A stretch of 64,000 nucleotides of DNA from Candidatus Planktophila limnetica (GTDB taxonomy: Bacteria > Actinomycetota > Actinomycetes > Nanopelagicales > Nanopelagicaceae): positions 186,001-250,000 of the forward strand of contig NZ_CP016782.1 of assembly GCF_002288365.1 (NCBI RefSeq), written 5' to 3'. The notes below the pieces were generated by a model that ran no database searches, was not told the origin of the DNA, and saw nothing but the letters and a program-made list of their open reading frames with translations. The translations under genes were made by a program, and so were the position numbers. Position 1 is the first letter of the stretch. Each line of letters begins with the position of its first letter. Shown piece after piece: positions 50,349 through 59,656 of the stretch.

Positions 50349-51161
50349 ATGGCAATTCAAATTAAAAGCCTTGATGAGTTAAAAATCATGCGACAAGCAG
50401 GGTTATTAGTCGCACACACTCTAGATTTGATGCGCGAGTCAATAAAAGTTGGAATGCGCACCGATGCCATTGATGCGATAGCAGCTGCAAATATTAAGCG
50501 AGGCGGCGCAACATCTAATTTCAAGGGCTATCACGGCTATCCCGCAACAATTTGTATTTCACTCAATGAAGAAATTGTTCACGGCATTCCGGGGGATCGA
50601 ATAATTGAAGATGGCGACGTTGTTTCAATAGATTGCGGAGCAATAATTAATGGCTGGCATGGAGATGCGGCTTTTTCAGTAATTGTTGGAAAGGCAAATC
50701 CAGAAGATCAAAAGATGCTCGATGTCTGCGAAGAGTCAATGTGGCGTGGTATTGCAGCGGGAAAATCTGGCGCACGATTAAGTGATATTGGTTATGCAAT
50801 TGAGCAATATATTAATTCGCAAGGGCGTTACGGAATTTTGCAAGAGTACGGTGGCCACGGAATTGGCACAGAGATGCATCAAGAGCCGCATGTTCTAAAC
50901 TTTGGCAAGGCCGGCAACGGACCAGAGATAACTCCAGGATTTGCACTGGCCATCGAGCCGATGATTACTCGTGGAAGTGCGAAGACTCGGGTACTCGCAG
51001 ATGAGTGGACAGTTGTTTCACAAGATAATTCACGTGGTGCACACTTTGAAAACTCTTATGCAATTGCACCTGATGGAAAACCTTTTGTTCTTACCGCCAT
51101 CGATGGGGGCCGGGCTAAGTTAGCCAGCCTTGGCGTTGAGATCAGCTCACTACTTTCCTAG
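50349..51161 (+). CDS. map: Methionine aminopeptidase, type I
   Basis: Removes the initiator Met from nascent proteins with a dinuclear metal site. The 270 residues show the catalytic His in GYHGYPATICISLNEEIVHGIPG, metal ligands in VSIDCGAIINGWHGDAAFS, GGHGIGTEMHQEPHV and FALAIEPMI. No N-terminal zinc-finger extension is present. It starts 11 bases after adk without a clear Shine-Dalgarno. Confidence 0.97.
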   Translation: MAIQIKSLDELKIMRQAGLLVAHTLDLMRESIKVGMRTDAIDAIAAANIKRGGATSNFKGYHGYPATICISLNEEIVHGIPGDRIIEDGDVVSIDCGAIINGWHGDAAFSVIVGKANPEDQKMLDVCEESMWRGIAAGKSGARLSDIGYAIEQYINSQGRYGILQEYGGHGIGTEMHQEPHVLNFGKAGNGPEITPGFALAIEPMITRGSAKTRVLADEWTVVSQDNSRGAHFENSYAIAPDGKPFVLTAIDGGRAKLASLGVEISSLLS

Positions 51162-51164
51162 GCT

Positions 51165-51283
51165 CAAGGGCGGGGAAAAACCCCAAAAACCTTGAAAGAT
51201 CTATGCGTGAATAGCAAGATTTCTACCCAGATTAGGGGTATAACCCCGGATTTCCCTTAGTGGGGGCAGTGCCTTTAGACTGC
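51165..51283 (+). promoter_or_regulatory. map-infA intergenic hairpins
   Basis: Three hairpins are visible. CAAGG (51165-51169) pairs with CCTTG (51190-51194) around GGGG-AAAAA-CCCC (51172-51184), a likely terminator for the secY-adk-map transcript. GGGGT-ATA-ACCCC is at 51235-51247. GCAGT (51266-51270) pairs with ACTGC (51279-51283). The infA promoter should lie in this region, but I could not place it with confidence. Confidence 0.45.
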
Positions 51284-51324
51284 ACCTTCGCACTCCATGC
51301 ATTAATAGAGAAGTAGGTACACGC

Positions 51325-51546
51325 TTGGCAAGTAAAGATGGTGCAATCGAAATCGAAGGCACTGTTGCCGAAGCACTACCTAACGCGATGTTTCGCGTGG
51401 AGCTTACGAATGGGCACAAAATTCTTGGGCACATCAGCGGAAAAATGCGAAAGAACTACATTCGTATTTTGCCCGGTGACCGTGTCATCGTTGAATTAAG
51501 TCCATATGACCTCACCCGAGGTCGAATTGTCTTCCGTCACAAGTAA
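51325..51546 (+). CDS. infA: Translation initiation factor IF-1
   Basis: S1-domain protein of 73 residues that blocks the A site during initiation. It has [51 protein letters not shown], the complete family sequence. The start is TTG 51325, with GAAGTAGG upstream. It begins the infA-rpmJ-rpsMKD-rpoA-rplQ group. Confidence 0.98.
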   Translation: MASKDGAIEIEGTVAEALPNAMFRVELTNGHKILGHISGKMRKNYIRILPGDRVIVELSPYDLTRGRIVFRHK

Positions 51547-51561
51547 TTAGGAGCAGTAATA

Positions 51562-51675
51562 ATGAAGGTACAACCAAGCGTTAAGAAGATTTGCGATAAG
51601 TGCAAAGTCATTCGACGCAAAGGTCGTGTCATGGTTATCTGCGAAAACTTGCGACACAAACAACGTCAGGGATAA
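51562..51675 (+). CDS. rpmJ: 50S ribosomal protein L36
   Basis: Thirty-seven residues, starting [19 protein letters not shown]. The zinc ligands CDKC, Cys27 and the following His are present, so it is the zinc-binding (C+) form. AGGAG precedes ATG 51562. It lies between infA and rpsM as usual. Confidence 0.97.
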   Translation: MKVQPSVKKICDKCKVIRRKGRVMVICENLRHKQRQG

Positions 51676-51708
51676 ATCCCTAACGAACAAAACGCGTTGT
51701 GCGACTTT

Positions 51709-51754
51709 CTAATTAGAAATTAATTAGCAAGACCTCTGGACCGGTAGGCCAGAG
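51709..51754 (+). promoter_or_regulatory. rpsM leader with two hairpins
   Basis: CTAATTA (51709-51715) pairs perfectly with TAATTAG (51721-51727). CTCTGG (51734-51739) pairs with CCAGAG (51749-51754), with inner CC/GG pairs. They lie in the 124-base rpmJ-rpsM spacer, the position where ribosomal protein S4 represses the alpha operon in E. coli. An S4 target here is inferred from position only; the fold does not obviously match the E. coli pseudoknot. Confidence 0.4.
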
Positions 51755-51799
51755 AACAGCATGACGGAGGACCTTCCGGATTAAAGAAATGGCATAAAC

Positions 51800-52177
51800 A
51801 TGGCACGTCTTGTTGGTGTCGATCTTCCCCGCGAAAAGCGCGTAGAGGTCGCACTTACCTATATCTTCGGAATGGGTTTAACCCGTTCTCAAAAAACACT
51901 AGCCGCAACTGGCATTAGTCCAGATACTCGCGTTAAGGATCTCCAAGAGCCTGAGCTTGCAAAGCTACGCGAATACATTGAGGCAAACTTCAAGATTGAA
52001 GGCGATCTTCGCCGTGAAATCTCCGGTGACATCCGTCGCAAAGTTGAAATTCAAAGCTACCAAGGCATTCGTCACCGTAAGGGACTTCCTGTTCGTGGTC
52101 AGCGCACACATACAAATGCACGTACTCGCAAGGGTCCACGTAAAGCAATTGCAGGTAAGAAGAAGGTGACTAAGTAA
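51800..52177 (+). CDS. rpsM: 30S ribosomal protein S13
   Basis: Head protein contacting the P-site tRNA and L5, 125 residues. It shows [31 protein letters not shown] and the C-terminal [27 protein letters not shown]. Its TAA shares a base with rpsK. Confidence 0.98.
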   Translation: MARLVGVDLPREKRVEVALTYIFGMGLTRSQKTLAATGISPDTRVKDLQEPELAKLREYIEANFKIEGDLRREISGDIRRKVEIQSYQGIRHRKGLPVRGQRTHTNARTRKGPRKAIAGKKKVTK

Positions 52178-52596
52178 TGGCCGCTCCTAAAGCAAAGACT
52201 GCTGCTCCAGTAAAGGGCAAAGTCAAAACGCGTAAGAAAGAAAAGAAGAATGTTGCTGTTGGAAATGCTTACATTAAGAGCACTTTCAATAACACAATCA
52301 TCTCTATTACTGACACAACAGGCGCTGTTATCTCTTGGGCTTCATCTGGCCAAGTTGGTTTCAAGGGTTCACGTAAGTCCACTCCTTTCGCCGCGCAGCT
52401 AGCAGCAGAATCAGCAGCTCGTCGCGCACAAGAGCACGGACTTAAGAAAGTTGATGTTTTCGTTAAGGGTCCTGGTTCAGGACGCGAAACTGCAATCCGT
52501 TCATTGCAAGCAGCTGGTTTGGAAGTTGGTGCCATCTCTGATGTAACACCTGCTCCACACAATGGCTGCCGCCCAACCAAACCACGTAGAGTTTAA
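52177..52596 (+). CDS. rpsK: 30S ribosomal protein S11
   Basis: Platform protein of 139 residues, with [48 protein letters not shown] and the terminal [18 protein letters not shown]. Overlaps rpsM by one base. Confidence 0.98.
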   Translation: MAAPKAKTAAPVKGKVKTRKKEKKNVAVGNAYIKSTFNNTIISITDTTGAVISWASSGQVGFKGSRKSTPFAAQLAAESAARRAQEHGLKKVDVFVKGPGSGRETAIRSLQAAGLEVGAISDVTPAPHNGCRPTKPRRV

Positions 52597-52609
52597 GGAG
52601 GAATAGAAA

Positions 52610-53236
52610 ATGGCTCGTTATACCGGAGCAGACTGCAAGCGTTGCCGTCGCGAAAAAGTAAAACTATTCCTTAAGGGATCTAAGTGCGATGGACCAAAGT
52701 GTCCGATCGAATCACGCCCATATCCACCAGGACAACATGGTCGTGGCCGTGCCAAGGAATCTGAGTACCTATTACAGATGCGCGAAAAGCAAAAGTGCGC
52801 ACGTATTTACGGTGTTCTCGAAAAGCAATTCCGTGGATATTACGAAGAAGCAAACCGCAAGCAGGGCAAGACTGGTGAAAACCTTCTTGTGTTTCTTGAA
52901 ACTCGTCTAGATAACGTCGTCTTCCGCGCTGGCTTTGCAAAGAGCCGCGACATGGCACGCCAACTAGTTCGTCACGGACACTTCGTTGTTAATGGCAAGA
53001 AGGTAAACATTCCTTCATATCGCGTATCTGCGATGGACATCATCGATGTTCTTCCAAAGTCACTCGATCTCACACCATTTATTGTGGCAAGTGCTGAACT
53101 TGGTGAGAAATCTGTTCCTGCATGGATGGAGGTTGTTGGTTCGCAAATGCGCATCATCATTCACTCAGTTCCTGCTCGCGCAGTTATCGACACCCAAATT
53201 CAGGAGCAGTTGATCGTTGAACTTTATTCCAAGTAA
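52610..53236 (+). CDS. rpsD: 30S ribosomal protein S4, zinc-binding type
   Basis: Primary 16S assembly protein of 208 residues. It begins MARYTGADCKRCRREKVKLFLKGSKC; the four N-terminal cysteines (CKRC, CDGPKC) predict a zinc site, as in Thermus S4. The S4 RNA-binding domain has RLDNVVFRAGFAKSRDMARQLVRHGHFVVNGKKVNIPSY. AAGGAGGAAT precedes ATG 52610. Besides its structural role, S4 is a translational repressor in several bacteria. Confidence 0.98.
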   Translation: MARYTGADCKRCRREKVKLFLKGSKCDGPKCPIESRPYPPGQHGRGRAKESEYLLQMREKQKCARIYGVLEKQFRGYYEEANRKQGKTGENLLVFLETRLDNVVFRAGFAKSRDMARQLVRHGHFVVNGKKVNIPSYRVSAMDIIDVLPKSLDLTPFIVASAELGEKSVPAWMEVVGSQMRIIIHSVPARAVIDTQIQEQLIVELYSK

Positions 53237-53245
53237 TTTTTAAAA

Positions 53246-53272
53246 GTTTAACGGCCCCCCTGGCTGTTAAAC
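53246..53272 (+). promoter_or_regulatory. Hairpin between rpsD and rpoA
   Basis: GTTTAACGGCC (53246-53256) pairs with GGCTGTTAAAC (53262-53272), 11 bp with one G-U pair and a 5-base loop. It is preceded by AAAA and lacks a T-run. It may partly terminate transcription or set the rpoA level relative to the ribosomal genes. Confidence 0.45.
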
Positions 53273-53341
53273 ACCCGCACGATCGCAGTACCAAACAGGA
53301 GATCAAATAGAGGTTCTCCGAGAGAAGAAAGAGGAGCAACA

Positions 53342-54355
53342 GTGCTAATTGCACAACGTCCCACCCTCAGTGAAGAAGTAGTATCCGAAAATCGTTCACG
53401 ATTCATTATTGAACCGCTTGAACCAGGTTTTGGTTACACACTCGGCAACAGCATGCGCCGTACATTGCTTTCATCTATTCCAGGTGCAGCAGTGACAAGC
53501 ATTCGAGTCGCTGGAGCACTCCATGAGTTCACCACTCTTGAAGGAATTAAAGAAGATCTCACAGATATCGTTTTGAATATCAAGAACTTGGTTCTTTCAT
53601 CAGATAACGATGAGCCAAGCGTTCTATATATTCGCAAATCAGGTGCTGGAAGCGTTACTGGAGCAGATATTGCAGTGCCAACAGGCGTTGCAGTTCACAA
53701 TCCAGAGCTTCACCTTGCAACTCTTAATGGAAAAGCAAACCTTGAAATCGAACTCACAGTAGAGCGCGGTCGTGGTTATGTAACTGCTGTTCAGAATAAG
53801 CAAGCAGGAGCAGAAATTGGTCGCATTCCTGTTGACTCAATTTATTCTCCAGTTCTTAAGGTCACATACAAAGTTGAAGCAACTCGCGTTGAACAGCGCA
53901 CAGACTTCGATCGTCTAGTCGTTGATGTTGAAACAAAGCCATCAATGAAGCCACGTGATGCTGTTGCATCAGCTGGAAAGACACTTGTAGAACTCTTCGG
54001 TCTTGCTCGTGAACTAAATGTTGACGCAGAAGGAATCGAAATGGGACCTTCCGTGATGGATGCAGCACTTGCTGCAGATCTTGCTCTTCCAATTGAAGAT
54101 CTCGATCTCACAGTTCGTTCATACAATTGCTTAAAGCGTGAAGGTATTCACACTGTCGGTGAACTTGTTAACCGTTCAGAAGCTGACCTTCTAGATATCC
54201 GCAACTTTGGTTCAAAGTCCATCGATGAGGTCAAGGCAAAGCTTGTCTCAATGGGAATGTCTCTTAAGGACAGCCCAGCTGGATTTGATCCAACGAAGCA
54301 CCAAAACTACAACGCAGCAGTTGACGATGATTTCGTCGATGCAGATCAGGCCTAG
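53342..54355 (+). CDS. rpoA: DNA-directed RNA polymerase subunit alpha
   Basis: Scaffold subunit of RNA polymerase, 337 residues. The N-terminal domain shows [33 protein letters not shown] and the dimer interface. The C-terminal domain after about 245 has [51 protein letters not shown], which binds UP elements and activators. The start is GTG 53342 behind AAAGAGGAG. It follows rpsD after 105 bases. Confidence 0.98.
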   Translation: MLIAQRPTLSEEVVSENRSRFIIEPLEPGFGYTLGNSMRRTLLSSIPGAAVTSIRVAGALHEFTTLEGIKEDLTDIVLNIKNLVLSSDNDEPSVLYIRKSGAGSVTGADIAVPTGVAVHNPELHLATLNGKANLEIELTVERGRGYVTAVQNKQAGAEIGRIPVDSIYSPVLKVTYKVEATRVEQRTDFDRLVVDVETKPSMKPRDAVASAGKTLVELFGLARELNVDAEGIEMGPSVMDAALAADLALPIEDLDLTVRSYNCLKREGIHTVGELVNRSEADLLDIRNFGSKSIDEVKAKLVSMGMSLKDSPAGFDPTKHQNYNAAVDDDFVDADQA

Positions 54356-54367
54356 GAGAAATAACTC

Positions 54368-54733
54368 ATGCCAAAACCAACTAAAGGTCCTCGTCTGGGC
54401 AGCGGCCCATCACACGAGCGTCTCATCCTAGGAACACTTGCAGAGCAATTGTTCGAGCACGGAAAGATCACAACTACTGAAGCAAAGGCGAAGCGTCTTC
54501 GTCCACTTGCTGAAAAGTTAATTACCTTTGCAAAAAAGGGTGATCTTGCAGCTCGTCGCCAAGTTATGGCAACAATTGCAAACAAGGGCGTTGTACATAC
54601 GTTGTTTACTGAAATTGGTCCACGTTTCGTTGCACGCAACGGTGGATATACACGTATTACAAAGATCGGACCACGTAAGGGCGATAACGCACCTATGGCG
54701 GTTATCGAAGTATTAACTGAGAAAGATAACTAA
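54368..54733 (+). CDS. rplQ: 50S ribosomal protein L17
   Basis: Tunnel-exit protein of 121 residues. It begins [58 protein letters not shown] and ends with [19 protein letters not shown] precedes ATG 54368. Last ribosomal gene of this group. Confidence 0.98.
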   Translation: MPKPTKGPRLGSGPSHERLILGTLAEQLFEHGKITTTEAKAKRLRPLAEKLITFAKKGDLAARRQVMATIANKGVVHTLFTEIGPRFVARNGGYTRITKIGPRKGDNAPMAVIEVLTEKDN

Positions 54734-54754
54734 GCACTAGCTTTCTTTACTCTT

Positions 54755-55591
54755 ATGACTGAACCCACTCTCTATCCCGAGAGTGGGTTTCGTCGTTTAC
54801 GGATAGATCTGGCTTATGACGGAACTAATTTCGCAGGGTGGGCAAAACAACCAGATCAACGCACAGTTCAAGAGTGCCTTGAAGAATCCCTTGGAAAAAT
54901 TTCACAAATTAGCCCAGAAACAATTGTTGCCGGCCGCACTGATGCAGGAGTACACGCCACAGGACAAGTAATTCACGTGGATCTTCCGGAAAACCTTTCA
55001 CTCGATGATTTGGTTTATAAACTCAATCGGCTCTTAGACCAAGATATTCGTGTCCACAAAATTAGTCTTGCGCCAGAAGCATTTCATGCACGCTTTTCAG
55101 CGCTTCGTCGTAAATACAGATACAAAATTCTCGATGACAATCGAGTGCTAGATCCTCTTGCTCGACTAGATGTTGCAACGTGGTATCGAGCATTAGATGT
55201 TGATGTAATGAATAAAACTAGTCAGCTCTTGCTGGGCAAACACGACTTTGCTGCCTTTTGTAAGTTTCGAGAGGGCGCAACCACGGTTCGCACATTAGAA
55301 AAATATGAGTGGATGCGTAACGCTGATGGCTTTCTTGTTGCAGATATTGTGGCCGACGCGTTCTGCTATTCAATGGTGCGAAATCTTGTTGGCGCTGTTG
55401 TTTGTGTTGCAGATGGACGATTTGATCCGCAATGGATTCAAGGAGTTCTCAATAACAAAGAGCGCGTCTCTGATTCTTTAGTTTTTCCTGCTCGAGGTCT
55501 AACGCTGTATCAAGTGGATTACCCAAATGATGAAGATCTCTTAGAGCGAGCCAAAGAATCCATCGCTCGTTGCAATGAAGAGAATAATTAA
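54755..55591 (+). CDS. truA: tRNA pseudouridine synthase A
   Basis: Isomerises uridines 38-40 in the anticodon stem of tRNAs. The 278 residues carry LAYDGTNFAGWAKQPDQRTVQ, the catalytic Asp63 in VAGRTDAGVHATGQVIH, and FHARFSALRRKYRYKI. The 21-base gap after rplQ has no clear Shine-Dalgarno. Its TAA shares a base with the ABC-F ATG. rplQ-truA linkage is common in bacteria. Confidence 0.96.
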   Translation: MTEPTLYPESGFRRLRIDLAYDGTNFAGWAKQPDQRTVQECLEESLGKISQISPETIVAGRTDAGVHATGQVIHVDLPENLSLDDLVYKLNRLLDQDIRVHKISLAPEAFHARFSALRRKYRYKILDDNRVLDPLARLDVATWYRALDVDVMNKTSQLLLGKHDFAAFCKFREGATTVRTLEKYEWMRNADGFLVADIVADAFCYSMVRNLVGAVVCVADGRFDPQWIQGVLNNKERVSDSLVFPARGLTLYQVDYPNDEDLLERAKESIARCNEENN

Positions 55592-57192
55592 TGGGACATA
55601 TTGATGTCAGCGGAGTTGAATTCGCTTTATCTGATGGACGAGTACTTCTTAATGATGTTTCATTTAGAGTTGGAGATGGAGCCAAAGTCGCATTAATCGG
55701 TGCAAATGGTTCTGGTAAAACAACTTTGCTAAAAATGATTTCAGGTGACCTGCTTCCAGATGATGGAAGCGTTGCAATTACTGGTGGTCTAGGTGTTATG
55801 CGCCAGTTCATTGGTTCTGTGAGAGATGAATCAACGGTTCGCGATCTTCTAATCTCCGTTGCGCCACCAAGGATTAGAGATGCAGCAGCTCTTGTTAAAA
55901 AAACTGAAGAGTTAATGAATTCGCGCAACACTGAAAAAGACCAGATGAATTACGCCCAAGCAATAATTGATTGGGGCGATGCTGGCGGATATGACAGCGA
56001 AGTTATTTGGGATTTATGTTGCACAGAAGCACTTGGTAAATCTTTTGATTCAGTCGCTGATCGTCAGGTAAATACTCTTTCTGGTGGCGAACAGAAAAAA
56101 TTAGTTTTACGAGCACTCCTTGAAGGACCAGATGAGGTGCTGCTCCTGGATGAACCAGATAACTATTTAGATGTTCCCTCCAAGCGATGGCTTGAAGAAG
56201 TTATTTCATCAACAAAGAAGACAGTTTTGTTTGTGAGCCACGATCGAGAACTTCTTGAACGTACTGCTACTCGAATCGTTACTCTCGAACAAGGTATTAG
56301 TGGAAACACAACGTGGGTGCATGGCGGAAAATTCTCAACCTGGCACGATGCACGCAAAGCACGTAATGCACGTTTTGCTGAAATATTGCTGCGATGGGAA
56401 GAAGAACACCAACGACTAAAAGACCTTGTTCGCACACTGCAAGTTCAAGCTGCAAATAGCCCAGACATGGCATCAAAGTATCGAGCAATGCAGACTCGTT
56501 TGCGCAAGTTTGAAGAGGTGGGACCACCGGAGGCACCACCTATCGAGCAAGATGTCAGAGTTGGCTTACGTGGTGGTCGTACCGGATTACGTGCACTTAC
56601 TTTTGAAAATCTTGCAATTGAAAACCTTACAGAGCCATTTAATTTCGAAGTATTTTTTGGTGATCGCATTGCAGTACTAGGCAAAAATGGCACTGGTAAA
56701 TCACATTTCTTGCGACTAATTTCTGGAGATAGCAACGTGAAATACACCGGAAATTTTAAGGTAGGCGCTCGTGTGGAAATTGGTTATTTTGCCCAGACAC
56801 ATGCCCACCCAGAGTTTGAAAGTAAGACTCTTCTTGAAATTTTGTGGCAGACATATTCATTGCAATTAGGGCCTGCAAAAAGCGTTTTACGAAAGTATGA
56901 AATACATGATCAAGCAGAGCAAAAATTTTCATCACTCTCTGGTGGACAGCAAGCACGTTTTCAAGTCTTACTACTTGAGCTCTCGGGTTCAACTTTGTTG
57001 TTATTAGATGAGCCCACAGATAACTTAGATTTAGCCAGCGCTGAAAGTTTGGAACGAGCACTAGATGAATATGAAGGAAGTGTTATTTCAGTAACGCATG
57101 ATCGATGGTTCACCCGAGGATTCACTCGCTTCTTAGTTTTTGGAGCCAATGGCGCTGTTTATGAGAGCCCAGAGCCTGTTTTTGAGCATTGA
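55591..57192 (+). CDS. ABC-F family ATPase
   Basis: Soluble protein of 533 residues with two ATP-binding cassettes and no membrane spans, the ABC-F layout of ribosome-binding translation factors and ribosome-protection proteins. Cassette 1 has Walker A GANGSGKTTLL near 39, signature LSGGEQKKLVL and an unusual Walker B region LLLDEPDNYLD (usually DEPTNHLD). The linker at about 270-320 is charged. Cassette 2 has GKNGTGKSHFL, LSGGQQARF and LLLDEPTDNLD. Whether it throttles translation (EttA-like) or gives antibiotic tolerance cannot be told. It overlaps truA by one base and precedes rplM. Confidence 0.9.
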   Translation: MGHIDVSGVEFALSDGRVLLNDVSFRVGDGAKVALIGANGSGKTTLLKMISGDLLPDDGSVAITGGLGVMRQFIGSVRDESTVRDLLISVAPPRIRDAAALVKKTEELMNSRNTEKDQMNYAQAIIDWGDAGGYDSEVIWDLCCTEALGKSFDSVADRQVNTLSGGEQKKLVLRALLEGPDEVLLLDEPDNYLDVPSKRWLEEVISSTKKTVLFVSHDRELLERTATRIVTLEQGISGNTTWVHGGKFSTWHDARKARNARFAEILLRWEEEHQRLKDLVRTLQVQAANSPDMASKYRAMQTRLRKFEEVGPPEAPPIEQDVRVGLRGGRTGLRALTFENLAIENLTEPFNFEVFFGDRIAVLGKNGTGKSHFLRLISGDSNVKYTGNFKVGARVEIGYFAQTHAHPEFESKTLLEILWQTYSLQLGPAKSVLRKYEIHDQAEQKFSSLSGGQQARFQVLLLELSGSTLLLLDEPTDNLDLASAESLERALDEYEGSVISVTHDRWFTRGFTRFLVFGANGAVYESPEPVFEH

Positions 57193-57232
57193 ATATGGGG
57201 CAAAAGGCCATTTTGACCCTACGCGAGCGCGC

Positions 57233-57269
57233 AGGTACCCTTTACCTCTTGCGCCTGTTCAAGGGCGCA
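57233..57269 (+). promoter_or_regulatory. rplM upstream region with two hairpins
   Basis: AGGTA-CCCTT-TACCT at 57233-57247 is followed by TGCGCC (57250-57255) pairing with GGCGCA (57264-57269). They lie 45 to 80 bases before rplM. They may terminate the upstream transcript or act as a leader; no T-run follows. Confidence 0.4.
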
Positions 57270-57313
57270 GCACACAGGATTTAAAAGCGATATAAAAGAG
57301 AGAAGTGAAGAGC

Positions 57314-57766
57314 ATGCGTACATATAGTCCAAAGGCTGGCGATGCAGTGCGTAATTGGCACATCATCGACGCACAAGATGTCGTTTTGGGACGTCTTGCA
57401 AGTCATGCTGCAGTTCTTCTTCGCGGTAAGCACAAAGCAACATTCGCGCCACACATGGACATGGGCGATTTCGTAGTTGTCATCAATGCCGAAAAAATTG
57501 TGCTCACTGGTCAAAAAGTTAAGCAAAAGTATTCACATATGCACTCTGGTTTCCCAGGTGGTTTAACATCAACTGTTTACGGCGAATTGATTGAAAAACA
57601 CCCAACTCGCGCTGTTGAAAAAGCGATCAAGGGAATGTTGCCAAAGAATCGTCTTGGTCGTGCAATGTCAGCAAAGCTCAAGGTTTATGCAGGTGCTGAG
57701 CACCCACATGCAGCACAAGCACCAAAGCCATACGTATTCACCCAAGTTTCACAAATCATCAAGTAA
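57314..57766 (+). CDS. rplM: 50S ribosomal protein L13
   Basis: Early assembly protein of 150 residues. It begins [30 protein letters not shown] and contains [24 protein letters not shown] and [16 protein letters not shown]. An in-frame GTG at 57305 abuts the purine-rich AAAGAGAGAAG, which is too close for initiation there, so ATG 57314 is chosen. In other bacteria L13-S9 form one operon, as here. Confidence 0.96.
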   Translation: MRTYSPKAGDAVRNWHIIDAQDVVLGRLASHAAVLLRGKHKATFAPHMDMGDFVVVINAEKIVLTGQKVKQKYSHMHSGFPGGLTSTVYGELIEKHPTRAVEKAIKGMLPKNRLGRAMSAKLKVYAGAEHPHAAQAPKPYVFTQVSQIIK

Positions 57767-57795
57767 TCGCCGAAGAAAAAAGGGAAAAATAATTC

Positions 57796-58284
57796 ATGTC
57801 TGAAAATACATTCGTTGACGAAGTTGATGAGAACGAGATTCCAACTTCGTACACATCAGCAACACCTGCTCCAGCGACAAACCGTCCTGCACTAACAGGA
57901 CCTGGCGGCGGAGTCGGTCGTCGTAAGGAAGCTGTTGCACGCGTTCGCCTAGTTCCAGGAACAGGCCGCTGGGTTGTTAACGGAAAGACACTTGAGAATT
58001 ACTTCCCAAATAAAGTTCACCAACAATCAGTTTCAGAACCATTTCGCACAGTAGGTGCTGAAGGCGCATATGATGTTTTTGCTCGCATCAATGGTGGTGG
58101 AGTTTCAGGTCAAGCTGGTGCACTACGTCTAGGCGTTGCACGCTCCCTTAATGAAATTGATGCAGAAGCACACCGTCCAGCACTTAAGAAAGCTGGATTC
58201 CTTTCACGCGATGCACGTGTGATTGAACGTAAGAAGTACGGTCTTAAGAAAGCACGTAAGCGTTCTCAATACAGCAAGCGCTAA
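57796..58284 (+). CDS. rpsI: 30S ribosomal protein S9
   Basis: Head protein of 162 residues whose C-terminal KRSQYSKR tail reaches the P-site tRNA. An N-terminal extension of about 35 acidic and Ala/Pro-rich residues precedes the core [19 protein letters not shown] and the [19 protein letters not shown] block. AAGGGAAAAAT precedes ATG 57796. Confidence 0.97.
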   Translation: MSENTFVDEVDENEIPTSYTSATPAPATNRPALTGPGGGVGRRKEAVARVRLVPGTGRWVVNGKTLENYFPNKVHQQSVSEPFRTVGAEGAYDVFARINGGGVSGQAGALRLGVARSLNEIDAEAHRPALKKAGFLSRDARVIERKKYGLKKARKRSQYSKR

Positions 58285-58311
58285 TTTCTATCGTATTTGG
58301 AGGCAATCTCC

Positions 58312-59652
58312 GTGGCCCTATTCGGCACTGATGGAATTCGTGGCTTAGCAAATGTTGATCTCACGGCTGAATTAGCACTAGATGTTGCTGTTGCTGCCGC
58401 CCATATTTTGGTTGAATCCTTAGGCGATAAAAGTAAACGTCCACACGCAATTGTTGGGCAAGACTCTCGTGCATCTGGTGAATTCCTTGAAGCAGCAGTT
58501 GTTGCAGGTTTAACTAGTGCTGGCGTTGATGTTTATCGCGTGGGCGTATTACCGACTCCTGCAATTGCATTTTTGGTTGCAGAAAGTGGCGCAGATCTAG
58601 GCGTCATGATTTCAGCATCACATAATCCTGCTCCAGATAATGGAATTAAATTATTTGCTCGCGGCGGAGAAAAACTCCCAGATTCACTAGAAGCTGCAAT
58701 CGAAGCGCGAATGGGTGAACCGTGGCAACGTCCAACAGGTGCCCACGTTGGTCGCGTAATTGAAGATGCCAGCGCTCGCGAAAAATACATTGCGCACTTA
58801 CTCAATAGCCTTGATGTCTCACTAGCAGGAATAAAGGTTGTCGTTGATTGCGCCAATGGCGCAGCCTCATTTGTGGCACCTATGGCGCTAGAAAAAGCGG
58901 GGGCAACAGTTATTGCTATCGCCAACAAACCAGATGGTCTCAATATCAACGATGGTGTTGGTTCGACTCACTTAGATTTTCTGCGAGATGCGGTACTCAA
59001 GAACAAAGCTGATATCGGAATTGCCCACGATGGCGATGCTGATCGTTGTCTTGCCATCGATGCTGCTGGAAATGTAATTGATGGCGATTTCATTTTGGCG
59101 ATCTTGGCGCAAGGGTTTAAATCTCGTGGAAAGCTCAATGAAGCAACTGTTGTGGCAACCGTTATGAGCAATCTTGGTTTTCTTATCGCGATGAAAGATG
59201 CCGGAATAAATGTTGTGAAAACTGCAGTGGGTGATCGTTACGTACTAGAAAACATGCTGGAAAATAAATACACATTAGGTGGCGAACAATCTGGCCACAT
59301 TATTATGCGCGAATTCGCCGGCACGGGGGACGGACTTCTCACCGCGCTCCAACTAATTGCAGAGATGGCTCGTTCGAAGAAATCTCTTCAAGAGCTCTCA
59401 AAAATTATGAATCGATTCCCACAAGTGTTAATAAATGTTTCGGGAGTTGCAAAAGAAAAACTTGATTCATCGACAGCAATAAAAGCAGCAGTTGCCAAGT
59501 ATGAAGCAGAACTAGGTGATGCCGGGCGAATTCTTTTGCGCGCATCTGGTACAGAATCACTTGTTCGAGTCATGGTTGAAGCTCAAAGTGATAATATCGC
59601 CAAAGAAATTGCAGAAAAACTTGCCGCAGTTGTTAAAGAAGAATTGAGGTAG
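58312..59652 (+). CDS. glmM: Phosphoglucosamine mutase
   Basis: Converts glucosamine-6-phosphate to glucosamine-1-phosphate for UDP-GlcNAc and peptidoglycan. The 446 residues begin [10 protein letters not shown] and carry the phosphoserine Ser103 in [15 protein letters not shown], the Mg2+ site [16 protein letters not shown] and the C-terminal phosphate-binding [12 protein letters not shown]. The frame opens at TTG 58297, but GTG 58312 fits the family and has GGAGG nine bases upstream. It lies next to glmS, the previous step of the same pathway. Confidence 0.97.
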   Translation: MALFGTDGIRGLANVDLTAELALDVAVAAAHILVESLGDKSKRPHAIVGQDSRASGEFLEAAVVAGLTSAGVDVYRVGVLPTPAIAFLVAESGADLGVMISASHNPAPDNGIKLFARGGEKLPDSLEAAIEARMGEPWQRPTGAHVGRVIEDASAREKYIAHLLNSLDVSLAGIKVVVDCANGAASFVAPMALEKAGATVIAIANKPDGLNINDGVGSTHLDFLRDAVLKNKADIGIAHDGDADRCLAIDAAGNVIDGDFILAILAQGFKSRGKLNEATVVATVMSNLGFLIAMKDAGINVVKTAVGDRYVLENMLENKYTLGGEQSGHIIMREFAGTGDGLLTALQLIAEMARSKKSLQELSKIMNRFPQVLINVSGVAKEKLDSSTAIKAAVAKYEAELGDAGRILLRASGTESLVRVMVEAQSDNIAKEIAEKLAAVVKEELR

Positions 59653-59656
59653 GCAC

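Noticed and set aside
57305-57313. GTG start for rplM
   Set aside because: It abuts the purine-rich ribosome binding sequence, leaving no spacing; ATG 57314 fits the L13 family start.
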